Assembly (NCBI GenBank): GCA_030639665.1
Contig: DAOWCC010000029.1
Coordinates: 1 to 15,768, forward strand
Origin: Elusimicrobiota bacterium
GTDB taxonomy: Bacteria; Elusimicrobiota; Elusimicrobia; Elusimicrobiales; UBA9959
DNA length: 15,768 nt
Direction of reading: 5' to 3'
The notes below the pieces were generated by a model. The model was not told the origin of the DNA, did not search any database, and saw only the letters and a program-made list of their open reading frames with translations. Both the position numbers and the translations under genes were made by a program. The first letter of the stretch is position 1, and each line of letters starts with the position of its first letter. Shown here piece after piece: positions 6,267 through 13,440 of this stretch.

Positions 6267-6662
6267 ATGACAAACAAAATACAAGCAAAAAAAATTATTT
6301 CAACAAATGAAGCTCCCGCGGCCATAGGCCCCTATTCTCAGGCTACTGAAGCTCATAATCTTATTTTCATATCAGGACAGCTTCCTTTAAATCCCTCTAA
6401 CGGTGAAATGGTAGAGGCGGATATAGAAAAGCAAACAAGACAATGTCTTGTTAATATGCAAGCCATTTTAAATATCGCCGGCCTTGGGCTTTCAAATGTT
6501 CTTAAAACCACCGTCTTAATGGCGGACTTAAAACAGTTCGCTCAAATGAACGCTGTCTATGCCGAATTTTTTAAAGAAAATCCCCCCGCAAGAGCCGCCT
6601 TCGAAGTTAAAGCGCTTCCAAAAGCCGCTCTCGTGGAAATAGAGGCCGTAGCCGCGAGATAA
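6267..6662 (+). CDS. ridA: RidA family reactive enamine/imine deaminase
   Basis: A 131-residue RidA (YjgF/YER057c/UK114) protein, full length. Enzymes of this family hydrolyse reactive 2-aminoacrylate and related enamines/imines released by PLP enzymes, as cytoplasmic homotrimers. Visible family marks: GPYSQA (21-26), ISGQLP (35-40), the catalytic Arg in NPPARAAFEV (R109), and E124 in LVEIEA near the C-terminus. The presence of that Arg places it among the active archetypal RidA proteins rather than the inactive subgroups. The start is supported by AGGAG at 6257-6261, 5 bases before the ATG. It lies 4 bp before malQ, so the two are very likely translated from one message, although no metabolic link between them is obvious. 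Confidence 0.96.
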   Translation: MTNKIQAKKIISTNEAPAAIGPYSQATEAHNLIFISGQLPLNPSNGEMVEADIEKQTRQCLVNMQAILNIAGLGLSNVLKTTVLMADLKQFAQMNAVYAEFFKENPPARAAFEVKALPKAALVEIEAVAAR

Positions 6663-6666
6663 AACC

Positions 6667-8259
6667 ATGGCGCATAAGCATCATCTTTTATCCGGCAAAC
6701 ATACCGGCATATTGCTTCCATTGTTTTCAATGCGTTCAAAAAACGACTGGGGCATAGGCGATATAAGCAGTCTTGGCTTATGGCTTGATTTCCTCTCCAA
6801 TGCCAATCTTGATATATTGGAAATCCTGCCCATTAATGAAATGCCGCCGGGCGTAAACTGTCCTTATACCTCCATGAGCGCTTTCGCCATTGACCCGATA
6901 TATATTGCCGTTGATGATATAAAAGAACTGGATGATGAAATTAAAAAAGAAATAAATTCCTCTGAATTCAGAAAAAAAATAAAAGAACTCAGACATAGCA
7001 AAGGCATCCTTTATGACGATATCAAGAAACTGAAATTTCCAATCCTCTGGAAAAGCTATGAAAGTTTCCGCAGCCGTCATCTGTCGAAAAACACAAATCT
7101 CGCGAAAGATTATTTTGTCTTTACCGAGCAAAATAAATTCTGGCTTGATGATTACGCGCAATTTAGAAAAATAAAAGATGATTATCAGAATATGTCATGG
7201 ACCGATTGGCCGCATGGCCTTAAAGACCGTGAAACCATAATGATAGCCGCCTTTAAAAAAAATCATGAAGTGGAAATTGAATTTTTCAAATACCTTCAGT
7301 GGCTCTTACACAGACAATGGTCAAAAGCCAAAGAAAAAGCGGAAAAATTAAATATTAAACTGTTTGGCGACTTGCCTTTTATGGTAAATCAAGACAGCGC
7401 GGATGTCTGGTCTAGGCAAAATGAATTTGATATAAGCGCGTCCATAGGCGCGCCTCCCGACGCCTTTAGCAAGACAGGCCAAAAATGGGGCCTGCCCGCC
7501 TATCGCTGGCATGAAGTTGAAAAAAATGGTTTTGAGTGGTGGCGGACTAAAGTAAAAAAAGCTGAAGATTTTTATCATATCTACCGCCTGGACCATATGG
7601 TGGGATTTTTCAGAACATGGATAGTTCCCCATAATAAAAAACATAAACCCTATTTTGATATAAAAGACGAACATGAGCAAAGGGCGCGCGGCAAAAGATT
7701 TTTACAAGCGGTAACAAAAGCGTCCACATGTCTGCCGGCCGCGGAAGACCTGGGACTAATTCCTCTTTATGTGGATGAAGTATTGAAAGAGGTTAATGTG
7801 CCCGGCTATAAAGTTATGCGCTGGCAAAAAACAAAAGACCAGACGAAATATATTGAGCCCGAGAATTATGAAAAGATTTCTCTCGCCACCACTTCAACTC
7901 ATGATAATGAAACCCTTAAAGAATGGTGGACGACAATTGACTCGAAAGAAAAAAAACTTTTCTGGCATATGATTTGCGGCCATGACGGACATCATCCTGT
8001 TTTCAAGAAAGCGCATATTGAAATAATAAAAAAACTTCTAAAAGCCCGCTCGGCGATAATAATATTGCCCGTGCAGGATATTCTCGGCACCGATGAAAGA
8101 GTAAACACCCCCAATACCATGGGCTCGCATAATTGGAGTTATAGATTTCCCGTCGACATTGAAGATGTCCAAAAAAATGAAAAAATATCCGAGAAGATAC
8201 ATACCCTGAAATGTTTAATTAAAGAAGAGAGAATGACAAATAGGCAATTGGATGATTAG
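6667..8259 (+). CDS. malQ: 4-alpha-glucanotransferase (GH77, amylomaltase / disproportionating enzyme)
   Basis: Transfers alpha-1,4-glucan segments between maltodextrins, and so serves glycogen or maltodextrin turnover in the cytoplasm. Full length at 530 residues. Family marks in order: LLPLFSMRSKNDWGIGD (16-32), ILPINE (53-58), CPYTSMSAFAIDPIYI (65-80), GDLPFMVNQDSADVW (234-248), GAPPDAFSKTGQKWGLPAY (261-279), nucleophile D309 in YRLDH, acid/base E360 in AAEDLG, stabilising D413 in STHDNET, and the acceptor-site strand around 467-493. It is a single-domain enzyme without an N-terminal carbohydrate-binding module. The ATG at 6667 is only 4 bp after ridA and has a poor Shine-Dalgarno, so coupling to ridA is likely. 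The last codons (RQLDD) and the TAG stop lie inside an octamer repeat array, so the C-terminal end may have been remodelled. Confidence 0.96.
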   Translation: MAHKHHLLSGKHTGILLPLFSMRSKNDWGIGDISSLGLWLDFLSNANLDILEILPINEMPPGVNCPYTSMSAFAIDPIYIAVDDIKELDDEIKKEINSSEFRKKIKELRHSKGILYDDIKKLKFPILWKSYESFRSRHLSKNTNLAKDYFVFTEQNKFWLDDYAQFRKIKDDYQNMSWTDWPHGLKDRETIMIAAFKKNHEVEIEFFKYLQWLLHRQWSKAKEKAEKLNIKLFGDLPFMVNQDSADVWSRQNEFDISASIGAPPDAFSKTGQKWGLPAYRWHEVEKNGFEWWRTKVKKAEDFYHIYRLDHMVGFFRTWIVPHNKKHKPYFDIKDEHEQRARGKRFLQAVTKASTCLPAAEDLGLIPLYVDEVLKEVNVPGYKVMRWQKTKDQTKYIEPENYEKISLATTSTHDNETLKEWWTTIDSKEKKLFWHMICGHDGHHPVFKKAHIEIIKKLLKARSAIIILPVQDILGTDERVNTPNTMGSHNWSYRFPVDIEDVQKNEKISEKIHTLKCLIKEERMTNRQLDD

Positions 8260-8278
8260 GTGATTGGACGATTGGGTT
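8247..8278 (+). repeat. Octamer array ATTGGNNG, four units, over the 3' end of malQ
   Basis: ATTGGATG (8247), ATTAGGTG (8255), ATTGGACG (8263), ATTGGGTT (8271). The period is exactly 8 bp. The malQ stop codon TAG (8257-8259) is inside unit 2. The last unit runs into a perfect TATAAT (8278-8283). Confidence 0.8.
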
Positions 8279-8283
8279 ATAAT
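8256..8283 (+). promoter_or_regulatory. Weak candidate promoter for the TRAP operon
   Basis: A perfect -10 TATAAT (8278-8283) has TTAGGT (8256-8261) 16 bases upstream as a poor -35, lying inside the octamer array. If real, the -35 is supplied by the repeat and unit number would alter it. It lacks the TGC extension seen in the four better promoters of this window. Confidence 0.3.
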
Positions 8284-8324
8284 GTGTCTTATACACGAAA
8301 ACAACAGAAATGAAACGGCAGTAT

Positions 8325-8348
8325 ATAGCGGCGGGATTACTATCCCGC
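8325..8348 (+). repeat. REP-like hairpin, unit 3
   Basis: Foot ATAG (8325-8328; GTAG in units 1 and 2), CG, stem GCGGGAT (8331-8337), loop TACT (8338-8341), stem ATCCCGC (8342-8348). From the A of the foot onward it is identical to unit 2 read on the other strand, 5.4 kb away. It is a single copy in the intergenic region before the TRAP operon, 33 bp upstream of its first ATG. Confidence 0.75.
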
Positions 8349-8380
8349 AACAAAGCAATTAGATTAGGAGAAAGAAATAA

Positions 8381-9238
8381 ATGAAATATTTAAAATCGCC
8401 CTGTTTTAATTTTCTGGCCTTTAGTCTTCTCATCAGCGGCTTTAGCGGCTGTTCATTAAATAAAATAGCCGCCAATAAAACATCACAAATAATCGATACC
8501 GGCCTGCCGTCCTTTTATAGAGAAACAAATACCAAACTTGCCAAGCAGGCCCTGCCCGCGAACTTAAAGCTTATGGAGGTCTTGCTTGAGACCACGCCCA
8601 AGAACACGCTTCTTCTCAAAAATCTGGCTCAAGGCTATTGCGGCTATTCTTTTATGTTTGAGGAAGATGAAAGCGCCTTGCTTGCTTCAGGGCTTTATTT
8701 GAAAGGCATGGATTTTGCTTTTAGAGCTCTTGAAAAAAAACGGCTCGTCAAAGACTCAAAAATTGACGCATCCTTAATAAAAGCCAAAGATGTTCCCGAA
8801 ATTTTCTGGTATGTCTTTTGCAAAACATCCTGGATAAATTTAAACAGGGATAATCCCGACGCCATAGCCGAACTGCCTTCAATAATCCCTCTGGCAAAAA
8901 AGATAGAAGAACTTAATCCCTCCTATTACTATAATGGCATCTATTCCGTTTTGGGCGCTTATCATGTGATAAGACCAAGGATGTTTGGCGGCAATCCAAA
9001 AAAATCAAAAGAATATTTCATTAAAGCCCTTCATGGCGAAGGCGAGCAATTTTTGCTCAATAGATTCATCTATGCCAAGCTTTACGCGATTACCATGCAA
9101 GAGGAAGAACTTTTTGATAAACTCATGGAAGAAATATTAAACGCCCCTGAAAACAAACTGCCTGAAACAAATCTTGCAAATGAAACAGCCAGAGAAAAAG
9201 CCTCTGCGCTGAAGGAGAAAAGAAATGAATTATTTTAA
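8381..9238 (+). CDS. tatT: TatT-type lipoprotein partner of a TRAP transporter
   Basis: A 285-residue lipoprotein that in the TatT-associated (TPAT) class of TRAP transporters, known from Treponema pallidum Tp0956, binds the periplasmic substrate protein through a TPR-like helical body. N-terminal signal peptide with lipobox FSGC gives lipid-anchored Cys24. The rest is all helical; the family-typical stretch YYYNGIYSVLGAYHVIRPRM and FGGNPKKSKEYFIKAL (about 185-221) is present. AGGAG (8366-8370) lies 10 bases before the ATG. It is directly followed by the binding protein, whose ATG overlaps its last codons by 14 bp, and by dctQ and dctM, which is the TPAT gene order. Whether it is attached to the inner or outer membrane is not decidable here. 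No other lipoprotein family fits as well. Confidence 0.88.
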   Translation: MKYLKSPCFNFLAFSLLISGFSGCSLNKIAANKTSQIIDTGLPSFYRETNTKLAKQALPANLKLMEVLLETTPKNTLLLKNLAQGYCGYSFMFEEDESALLASGLYLKGMDFAFRALEKKRLVKDSKIDASLIKAKDVPEIFWYVFCKTSWINLNRDNPDAIAELPSIIPLAKKIEELNPSYYYNGIYSVLGAYHVIRPRMFGGNPKKSKEYFIKALHGEGEQFLLNRFIYAKLYAITMQEEELFDKLMEEILNAPENKLPETNLANETAREKASALKEKRNELF

Positions 9239-10364
9239 CAATAGCTCGGCAGCGAGACAGCTCGGCAGCGAGACAGCTCAACAGCTATTAAACGGCAAAC
9301 AACAAAAAAGCAAATCAAAAAACTTGAGTTTTTTCTCTTTGGTCTTTGCGGGAATGTTTTTCTTTAGCGGTATGGGAAATTGCGCGACAGTGATAAAATT
9401 CGCGACCCTGGCTCCCGAAGGCACTTCATGGCTAAAAACCATGCGGGAATTCTTTAAAGATGTGAGCGCGAAAACGGAAAACAGAATTAAATTTAAAATC
9501 TATCCCGGCGGCATAGCGGGAGATGAAAAAGATGTAATTAGAAAAATAAGAATAGGGCAATTGCATTCCGGCGCCTTTACCGGTGTCGGCATTGGAATAA
9601 TCGCGCCTCCCATAAGAATTTTGGATATGCCTTTCTTATTTAGAAATTCGGGTGAAATTGATTTTGTATTAAATAAATTCGATAAAAAATTCAGACAAAT
9701 TTTTGACAAAAAAGGCTATATACTTCTTGGTTGGTCGGAAGTGGGCTCAATTAATATTATGTCCAATACTCCGATTACAAAGCCGGAAGATTTATCCCCT
9801 GTTAAAATGTGGCTCTGGGAAGGCGACCCCGTAGCTCACGCTACTTTCCAAGCGATGAAAATAAATCCCATTCCGCTTTCCATAACCGATGTCATGACTT
9901 CGCTTGAAACCGGCATGATAGACGGAATTTACGCCTCGCCGTTATCGGCCATAGCTCTGCAATGGTTTACCAAAATGAAATACGCCCTGTCACTGCCTAT
10001 AACGAATGCTTCGGGCGCCGTGCTTATAAGCAAAAGAGCCTTTAACAAATTATCCGCCGGCGATAAAGAAATTATGATTAAAGCCGGAAAAAAATATTTC
10101 AGAAAACTGACTCTTCTCAGCCGCTCGGACAATAAGAAATCCATAAAAACCCTTAAAAAACATAAAATAATTTTTACCGACCCCCAATCAAAAGAAACCG
10201 TTAAAACTTTTGAAAATATGGGAAAAGAAGCCAGAAAATCTCTGATTGGAAAACTATATTCCGAAGAATTGATGAAAGAAGTTGAAAACGCGATTAAAGA
10301 ATATAGAACAAAAAAAGTGGTAAAAAACCATAAGAAGAAAACTGTAAACAAAAAGAAAAAATAA
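9225..10364 (+). CDS. dctP: TRAP transporter periplasmic binding protein (DctP-like, TatP type)
   Basis: Binds a solute in the periplasm and delivers it to the DctQM permease (379 residues). The body starts at TVIKFATLAPEGTSWLKTM (55-73) and shows family marks KIYPGGIAGDEKDVIRKIRIGQLH (91-114, in two blocks), PFLFRN, and TSLETGMIDGIYASP (225-239). The usual substrate-carboxylate Arg after the PEDL-x-KM motif is replaced by Trp196 (KMWLWEGDP), which speaks against a simple C4-dicarboxylate ligand. The ATG at 9225 overlaps tatT and has AAGGAG about 6 bases upstream; the signal-peptide core only begins at residue 34, leaving a 33-residue n-region in which residues 7-20 are encoded by an octamer array. 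A later TTG start at residue 34 lacks a Shine-Dalgarno. The C-terminus is a very basic tail (KKVVKNHKKKTVNKKKK). Confidence 0.93.
   Translation: MNYFNNSSAARQLGSETAQQLLNGKQQKSKSKNLSFFSLVFAGMFFFSGMGNCATVIKFATLAPEGTSWLKTMREFFKDVSAKTENRIKFKIYPGGIAGDEKDVIRKIRIGQLHSGAFTGVGIGIIAPPIRILDMPFLFRNSGEIDFVLNKFDKKFRQIFDKKGYILLGWSEVGSINIMSNTPITKPEDLSPVKMWLWEGDPVAHATFQAMKINPIPLSITDVMTSLETGMIDGIYASPLSAIALQWFTKMKYALSLPITNASGAVLISKRAFNKLSAGDKEIMIKAGKKYFRKLTLLSRSDNKKSIKTLKKHKIIFTDPQSKETVKTFENMGKEARKSLIGKLYSEELMKEVENAIKEYRTKKVVKNHKKKTVNKKKK
9245..9284 (+). repeat. Octamer array CNNNNCAG, five units, inside the TRAP binding protein gene
   Basis: CTCGGCAG, CGAGACAG, CTCGGCAG, CGAGACAG, CTCAACAG. Two perfect 16-bp copies (9245-9260 and 9261-9276) plus a fifth variant octamer. 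It is translated near the N-terminus (SARQLGSETAQQ region). Eight is not a multiple of three, so loss or gain of one unit would shift the frame. Confidence 0.85.
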
Positions 10365-10372
10365 AACTCTAG

Positions 10373-10421
10373 GATTCTTTGACCGCCCTGACTCTCCGAC
10401 TCTAAGACTCCGTGACTCTAT
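10373..10421 (+). repeat. Octamer array GACTCTNN ending at the dctQ start codon
   Basis: Clear units: GACTCTCC (10390), GACTCTAA (10398), GACTCCGT (10406), GACTCTAT (10414-10421), directly followed by ATG 10422. GATTCTTT (10373) and GACCGCCCT (10381, nine bases) look like decayed units further left. The array fills the place where a Shine-Dalgarno should be. Confidence 0.85.
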
Positions 10422-10922
10422 ATGAAATATTTACTTAAACTTGAACATTTTATAGTCAAAGGCGAAAAATTTCTTATTATAGCTTTTGTCTTTTTTATGG
10501 TTACACTTTCATTTCTGCAAGTGGTTTTAAGGCTTTTCTTTAACTACGGCATAGTTTGGCTGGACCCCGTTTTAAGGCATATGGTTTTATGGAGCGGTTT
10601 TGTAGGTGCTATTCTCGCTTCCACATACTCCAAACATTTCGCTCTGGATATAGCCTTTAAAATACATTCCGAAAAACTCCGCAAACTATCGATGATAGTG
10701 GCAAATAAATTTACACTCATCATAAGCCTTCTTCTTTTTTACGCGGCCTATAAATTTATAAGAGATGAAGCGATGGCGGAGTCTGTAGCTTTTTATGCCG
10801 GAAAATTTGAAATAAAAACCGCTTTCGCTGAAATCATAGTGCCTATAACTTTCTTTCTTATGGCATTTCATACCTTCATTAATTCATTCAGAAATGAAGA
10901 AGCGGAGAAAAAAGAAGAATGA
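10422..10922 (+). CDS. dctQ: TRAP transporter small permease subunit
   Basis: The four-helix small membrane subunit of the TRAP permease (166 residues). Hydrophobic segments are at about 15-37, 48-67, 87-108 and 131-152. The pattern LQVVLRLFFNYGIVWLDPVL (in helix 1 and the following loop, Trp near the membrane surface) and LRHMVLWSGFVGA are typical of DctQ. It pairs with DctM to couple solute uptake to an ion gradient, usually Na+. The stop overlaps the dctM start by four bases (ATGA, 10919-10922), so the two are translationally coupled. The start at 10422 has no Shine-Dalgarno because an octamer array reaches up to the ATG; the 57-bp gap from dctP consists mostly of this array. No better in-frame start exists. 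Confidence 0.93.
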   Translation: MKYLLKLEHFIVKGEKFLIIAFVFFMVTLSFLQVVLRLFFNYGIVWLDPVLRHMVLWSGFVGAILASTYSKHFALDIAFKIHSEKLRKLSMIVANKFTLIISLLLFYAAYKFIRDEAMAESVAFYAGKFEIKTAFAEIIVPITFFLMAFHTFINSFRNEEAEKKEE

Positions 10923-12181
10923 TAACAGGTATTTTAATTTGCTTGGCTCTTCTTATTTTCGCTCTTTTGGGCGCGCCCATTTTCTCGCTTGTAGGCGCGG
11001 GAGCCCTTTACCTTTTCTGGCAAGTTGATATTGATTCTTCCGCCGTCATTATTGAAATGATGCGCCTTACAAGCCTGCCCGCTCTTATAGCCATTCCCCT
11101 TTTCACATTTTCGGGTTATGTTTTGGCCGAAAGCAAAGCTCCCCAAAGACTCTTAAATATAGCGCAGTCTCTTTTTGGTTTTCTGCCCGGCGGCATTGCC
11201 ATAGTTTCACTTCTGTCAGCGGCTATCTTTACCGCCTTTACCGGAGCGTCGGGCGTTACCATTATAGCTTTGGGCGGACTCCTGTATCCCATGCTCATGA
11301 AAGAGGGTTATAAAGAAAAATTCACACTCGGCCTTATAACAACTACCGGAAGCCTGGGGCTTTTATTTCCCCCCAGTCTGCCGATAATCCTTTATGGGCT
11401 TGTGGCTAAAATAAGCATAGGCGAACTTTTTAAAGCGGCTTTTGTCCCCGGAGTATTTATCATTGTCGTGCTTTCAACTTACGCCATAATAATAGCCAGA
11501 AAAGCCAATATGCCCAGGCGGAAATTTTCTCTTGAAAAAATCAAAACCTCCGCCAGAGACGCCATTTGGGAAATCCCCCTGCCCATCATAATAATAGGCG
11601 GAATTTATAAAGGTTTTTTCACAGCAAGCGAAGCCTCTTCAATAATGGCTTTCTATGTTATTTTGGTGGAAGTTTTTGTTTATAAAGATTTGGATTTATT
11701 TAAAGATATTCCAAAAATAGCGATTAAAAGCATGCTCTTGGTCGGCGCGATTTTCATTATGCTGGGCATGGCGCTGGGCTTTACCAATTATATGATAGAC
11801 GCTCAATTGCCCGATAAAATTTTCGCTTTCCTTCATTCTTTTATTGAAAATAAAATTTTCTTCCTGATTATATTGAATATCTTCCTGCTCGCCATTAATA
11901 TGATTGAGATTTTCTCGGCCATAGTGATAGTGGTGCCCATAATAGTTCCCATCGCGCTCCAATACGGCGTTGACCCCATTCATCTCGGAATAATTTTTCT
12001 GGTAAATCTTGAGATAGGTTATATGACGCCGCCGCTCGGCCTTAATCTTTTCCTTTCAAGCTCGCGCTTTAATAAAAAAGTTACCACAATTTACAAAGCC
12101 GCATGGATATTCTGGCTGATACAAATCGGAATTCTAATTCTGATAACCTATTTCCCGAAAATATTTTTTATACTGCGATAA
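10919..12181 (+). CDS. dctM: TRAP transporter large permease subunit
   Basis: The large, about 12-helix subunit of the TRAP transporter (420 residues, normal length) that carries out ion-driven solute uptake across the inner membrane. Typical blocks: GAPIFSLVGAGALYLFW near the N-terminus, AIPLFTFSGYVLAESKAP (about 58-75), LLSAAIFTAFTGASGVTI (the hairpin that lines the Na+/substrate site), LFPPSLPIILYGLVAKIS and the second such hairpin YMTPPLGLNLFLSS near the C-terminus. Last gene of the tatT-dctP-dctQ-dctM unit, with a four-base overlap with dctQ. I see no intrinsic terminator right after it, so the TPR gene 56 bp downstream may be read through. DctQ and DctM are separate here, not fused. Confidence 0.96.
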   Translation: MITGILICLALLIFALLGAPIFSLVGAGALYLFWQVDIDSSAVIIEMMRLTSLPALIAIPLFTFSGYVLAESKAPQRLLNIAQSLFGFLPGGIAIVSLLSAAIFTAFTGASGVTIIALGGLLYPMLMKEGYKEKFTLGLITTTGSLGLLFPPSLPIILYGLVAKISIGELFKAAFVPGVFIIVVLSTYAIIIARKANMPRRKFSLEKIKTSARDAIWEIPLPIIIIGGIYKGFFTASEASSIMAFYVILVEVFVYKDLDLFKDIPKIAIKSMLLVGAIFIMLGMALGFTNYMIDAQLPDKIFAFLHSFIENKIFFLIILNIFLLAINMIEIFSAIVIVVPIIVPIALQYGVDPIHLGIIFLVNLEIGYMTPPLGLNLFLSSSRFNKKVTTIYKAAWIFWLIQIGILILITYFPKIFFILR

Positions 12182-12237
12182 AACCTGTAGCATAATATAT
12201 TTTTAATTGAAGAGACCTTATAGTTAATGGAGACAAT

Positions 12238-13440
12238 ATGAAAAATACCATTTTAATATCTATGGCATTGATAATCTTCTGTCCGGTTTTTTCACAATCT
12301 AAAGAACACGATTACGCCTATTGGGACAGCAAGTGCATTTACGCGAAAGTCATTAAAAATCAAATATATGTCTGTTCAAAAGCGGTGGAAACATGGGATA
12401 TAAGTAAAGCCCCCGCATCACATTTGTCCGGACATTATCAGATTCTGGGAGAAGCTCATAATGCTCTTCGCGAATATCACGCGGCAATAAAATATTACAC
12501 TAAAGCCATTGAACTAAACAAAAATCACTCTCCCCTTTACAATAACAGAGCCAATTCTTATGCAGACATAGGCGATTACGCCAATGCGCTTAAAGATCTT
12601 ACAAGCGCAATCCGCATTAGCCCAAAATTCTTTTTTCTTTATGAAAATCGCTGTCAATTTTTCACGAATCGAAAAGATTATGTTAACGCTTTAAAGGACT
12701 GCAATTACGCGATAAAACTTAAACCCAAAGGCACCTATACGAATTATAAAAGGCGAAGCGAACTATATTTTGAGATGAAAGAATATGACAAGGCGCTAAA
12801 AGATGTAGATACGGCCATTTATCAATTCCACCGCCACGGCTCTGTTCTAAAGACCATAAAAGAGAAAGATGAAAATGAGAGCTACAAACAAGCAAAAGCC
12901 ACAAGAATAAAATTTCTTTATGCTCTTCGCGCTGAGATTAATGTTGAAAAAAAAGAATATATGGAAGCGCTCAAAGATTTAAACGGCGCCTTAAAAGTTG
13001 ACCCTAACTACTCCTTCGCGTATTATTTGCGCGGAAAAATATGCGCCCTTACGGGAAAAAATGATTTTGCGTTAAAGAATTACAATGCGGCAATAAAAAC
13101 AAGTCCTAAAACCGCTTCCGACGCCTATGCGGCGAGAGGCTTTCATTATTATAAAACAGGCAAATATTCCTTAGCGATAAAAGATTATAATAAAGCCCTA
13201 AAATTCTCATCAACACCGATGCCTGACACGAACTATCACAGAGCGCTTTATTATCTGCGCGTTAAAAAATACAAAAAAGCCCTTAACGATTTAAATAAGG
13301 CGATTAATGAAAAATCTCTGTTTCCCGAAGCCTATTTCGCGCGCGGAAAAGCGTATGAAAAATTAAATGATATTGAATTCGCAAAATATGACTACCAAAC
13401 AGCTTGTGAAGGCGGCCTAAAAAAAGCCTGCTCAAAATAA
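12238..13440 (+). CDS. Secreted TPR-repeat protein
   Basis: A 400-residue protein with a Sec signal peptide (about 1-20, LISMALIIFCPVFSQS) followed by an almost unbroken array of roughly nine tetratricopeptide repeats: about 63-96, 97-130, 131-164, 165-198, 223-256, 257-290, 293-326, 329-362 and 363-396. Repeats carry the normal TPR residues (for example YNNRANSYADIGDYANALKD, then LTSAIRISP). A charged insert (about 203-222) breaks the array after repeat 4. The C-terminal EGGLKKACSK resembles ends of Sel1/TPR-type proteins. TPR arrays bind peptides or proteins; no partner can be named. GGAG lies six bases before the ATG. It follows dctM by 56 bp and may be in the same transcript, which is worth noting because TatT itself is TPR-like, but there is no direct link. 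Confidence 0.88.
   Translation: MKNTILISMALIIFCPVFSQSKEHDYAYWDSKCIYAKVIKNQIYVCSKAVETWDISKAPASHLSGHYQILGEAHNALREYHAAIKYYTKAIELNKNHSPLYNNRANSYADIGDYANALKDLTSAIRISPKFFFLYENRCQFFTNRKDYVNALKDCNYAIKLKPKGTYTNYKRRSELYFEMKEYDKALKDVDTAIYQFHRHGSVLKTIKEKDENESYKQAKATRIKFLYALRAEINVEKKEYMEALKDLNGALKVDPNYSFAYYLRGKICALTGKNDFALKNYNAAIKTSPKTASDAYAARGFHYYKTGKYSLAIKDYNKALKFSSTPMPDTNYHRALYYLRVKKYKKALNDLNKAINEKSLFPEAYFARGKAYEKLNDIEFAKYDYQTACEGGLKKACSK

Noticed and set aside
8264..8283. TTGGAC with TATAAT as a standard promoter
   Set aside because: The spacer would be only 8 bases. A weaker alternative -35 is listed at low confidence.
12238..13440. TPR protein as a component of the TRAP transporter
   Set aside because: Known TPAT operons need only tatT for the TPR function and this protein is not a TatT; the 56-bp gap and separate Shine-Dalgarno leave the link unproven.
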